A DNA stretch of 64,000 nt. Origin: Phoronis australis (taxonomy: Eukaryota; Phoronida; Phoronidae). The translations under genes and the position numbers were made by a program. Positions within the stretch are counted from its first letter, which is position 1; every line of letters begins with the position of its first letter. Shown piece by piece: positions 63,620 to 64,000 of the stretch. A model generated the notes under the pieces. That model did not search any database. It was not told where the DNA came from and saw only the letters and a list, made by a program, of their open reading frames with translations. Location: positions 442,290-506,289 of the forward strand of contig NMRA01000223.1 in the NCBI GenBank assembly GCA_002633005.1, read 5' to 3'.

Positions 63620-64000
63620 TGATTTTCATGAAATTTGGCAAATAGTTACCTGTTAAGGAGACGATACTTGTTTCCTTTTTTCAAAGATTAGACATACTTT
63701 GTGCCACCTACCCTTTATTTGTACTGTTTTTTTCCACCTCTGGCTCAGCCAAACCACTCGAAGATCATTACAAAAACTAATATATGTGTTCCTACTGTGA
63801 AGAGGGCTGACAATTATTTTCGGACGGTTCTGACTTCTGTGGCATCTCCTTGTGGGATTTTTTGTTGCATCCATGGCTGCATTTCCTAAACTCTTCAGAA
63901 TCTTTGTTAAATTTGGATAGTGTATTTTTATGTAAGTGGCAATGAATGGCTACCAGTTTGGATGGATCTAAGCTGTGTCCCCTGCTGGCAATTTTAGTTT
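63620..64000 (+). repeat. Degenerate CCTAGTGGC-type element at window end
   Basis: TTTTCATGAAATTTGGCAAA, GTGCCACCTACC, GGCATCTCCTTGTGGGATTT and GTCCCCTGCTGGCAATTTTA follow the family order. It continues past the window. Confidence 0.65.

Overview
This is a eukaryotic (animal) genomic window. It is AT-rich, gene-sparse and repeat-rich, with many GT-AG introns and no prokaryotic gene layout. The protein families (TMEM255, DCTD-type dCMP deaminase, selenoprotein T, a NIMA-related kinase, THAP domains, a P2X7 'ballast' domain) and the large dispersed-repeat load suggest a marine invertebrate, possibly a deuterostome such as a hemichordate, echinoderm or amphioxus. That placement is inference and is weak. 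The assembly contains one 751-base N gap (51563-52313) and one single N (20727) that marks a false-looking duplication.

Four multi-exon genes were rebuilt by hand from splice signals, intron phase and family resemblance. (1) A dCMP deaminase gene on the minus strand, six exons from 14121 down to 5943, about 197 aa. (2) A TMEM255-family four-pass membrane protein on the plus strand, seven exons from 16917 to 24284, about 330 aa, ending in PPxY motifs. (3) Selenoprotein T on the minus strand, four exons from 36802 down to 29441, with an in-frame UGA for selenocysteine at 34623-34625 and a convincing SECIS element at 28602-28678. (4) A NIMA-related (NEK) kinase on the plus strand, starting at 37054 and running past 63598, with a 14.3 kb intron full of repeats. 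Its start codon is about 250 bp from the SELENOT start codon on the other strand, so the two genes probably share a bidirectional promoter. DCTD and TMEM255 are also head to head, about 2.8 kb apart. TMEM255 and SELENOT are tail to tail.

The rest is intron and intergenic DNA shaped by mobile elements. 1-4 kb holds nested direct and inverted repeats forming a foldback structure. 11.4-12.9 kb holds a decayed Tc1/mariner transposase and a THAP-domain exon. 41-64 kb is dominated by a repeat family of about 140-160 bp monomers, each carrying a CCTAGTGGC core that resembles a CTCF site. The monomers are arranged in trimers with a period near 445 bp inside 1-1.5 kb elements that start with a hairpin and a CCGT microsatellite. 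One old copy of that family is split by a 2.03 kb TTAA-flanked, terminal-inverted-repeat element. That element carries a decayed P2X7 ballast-domain reading frame and a convergent decayed THAP domain.

The most interesting items are the TTAA element with its ballast and THAP cargo, the CTCF-like higher-order repeat, a U12-type (minor spliceosome) intron interrupting the NEK kinase domain, and the complete selenoprotein T gene with its SECIS.
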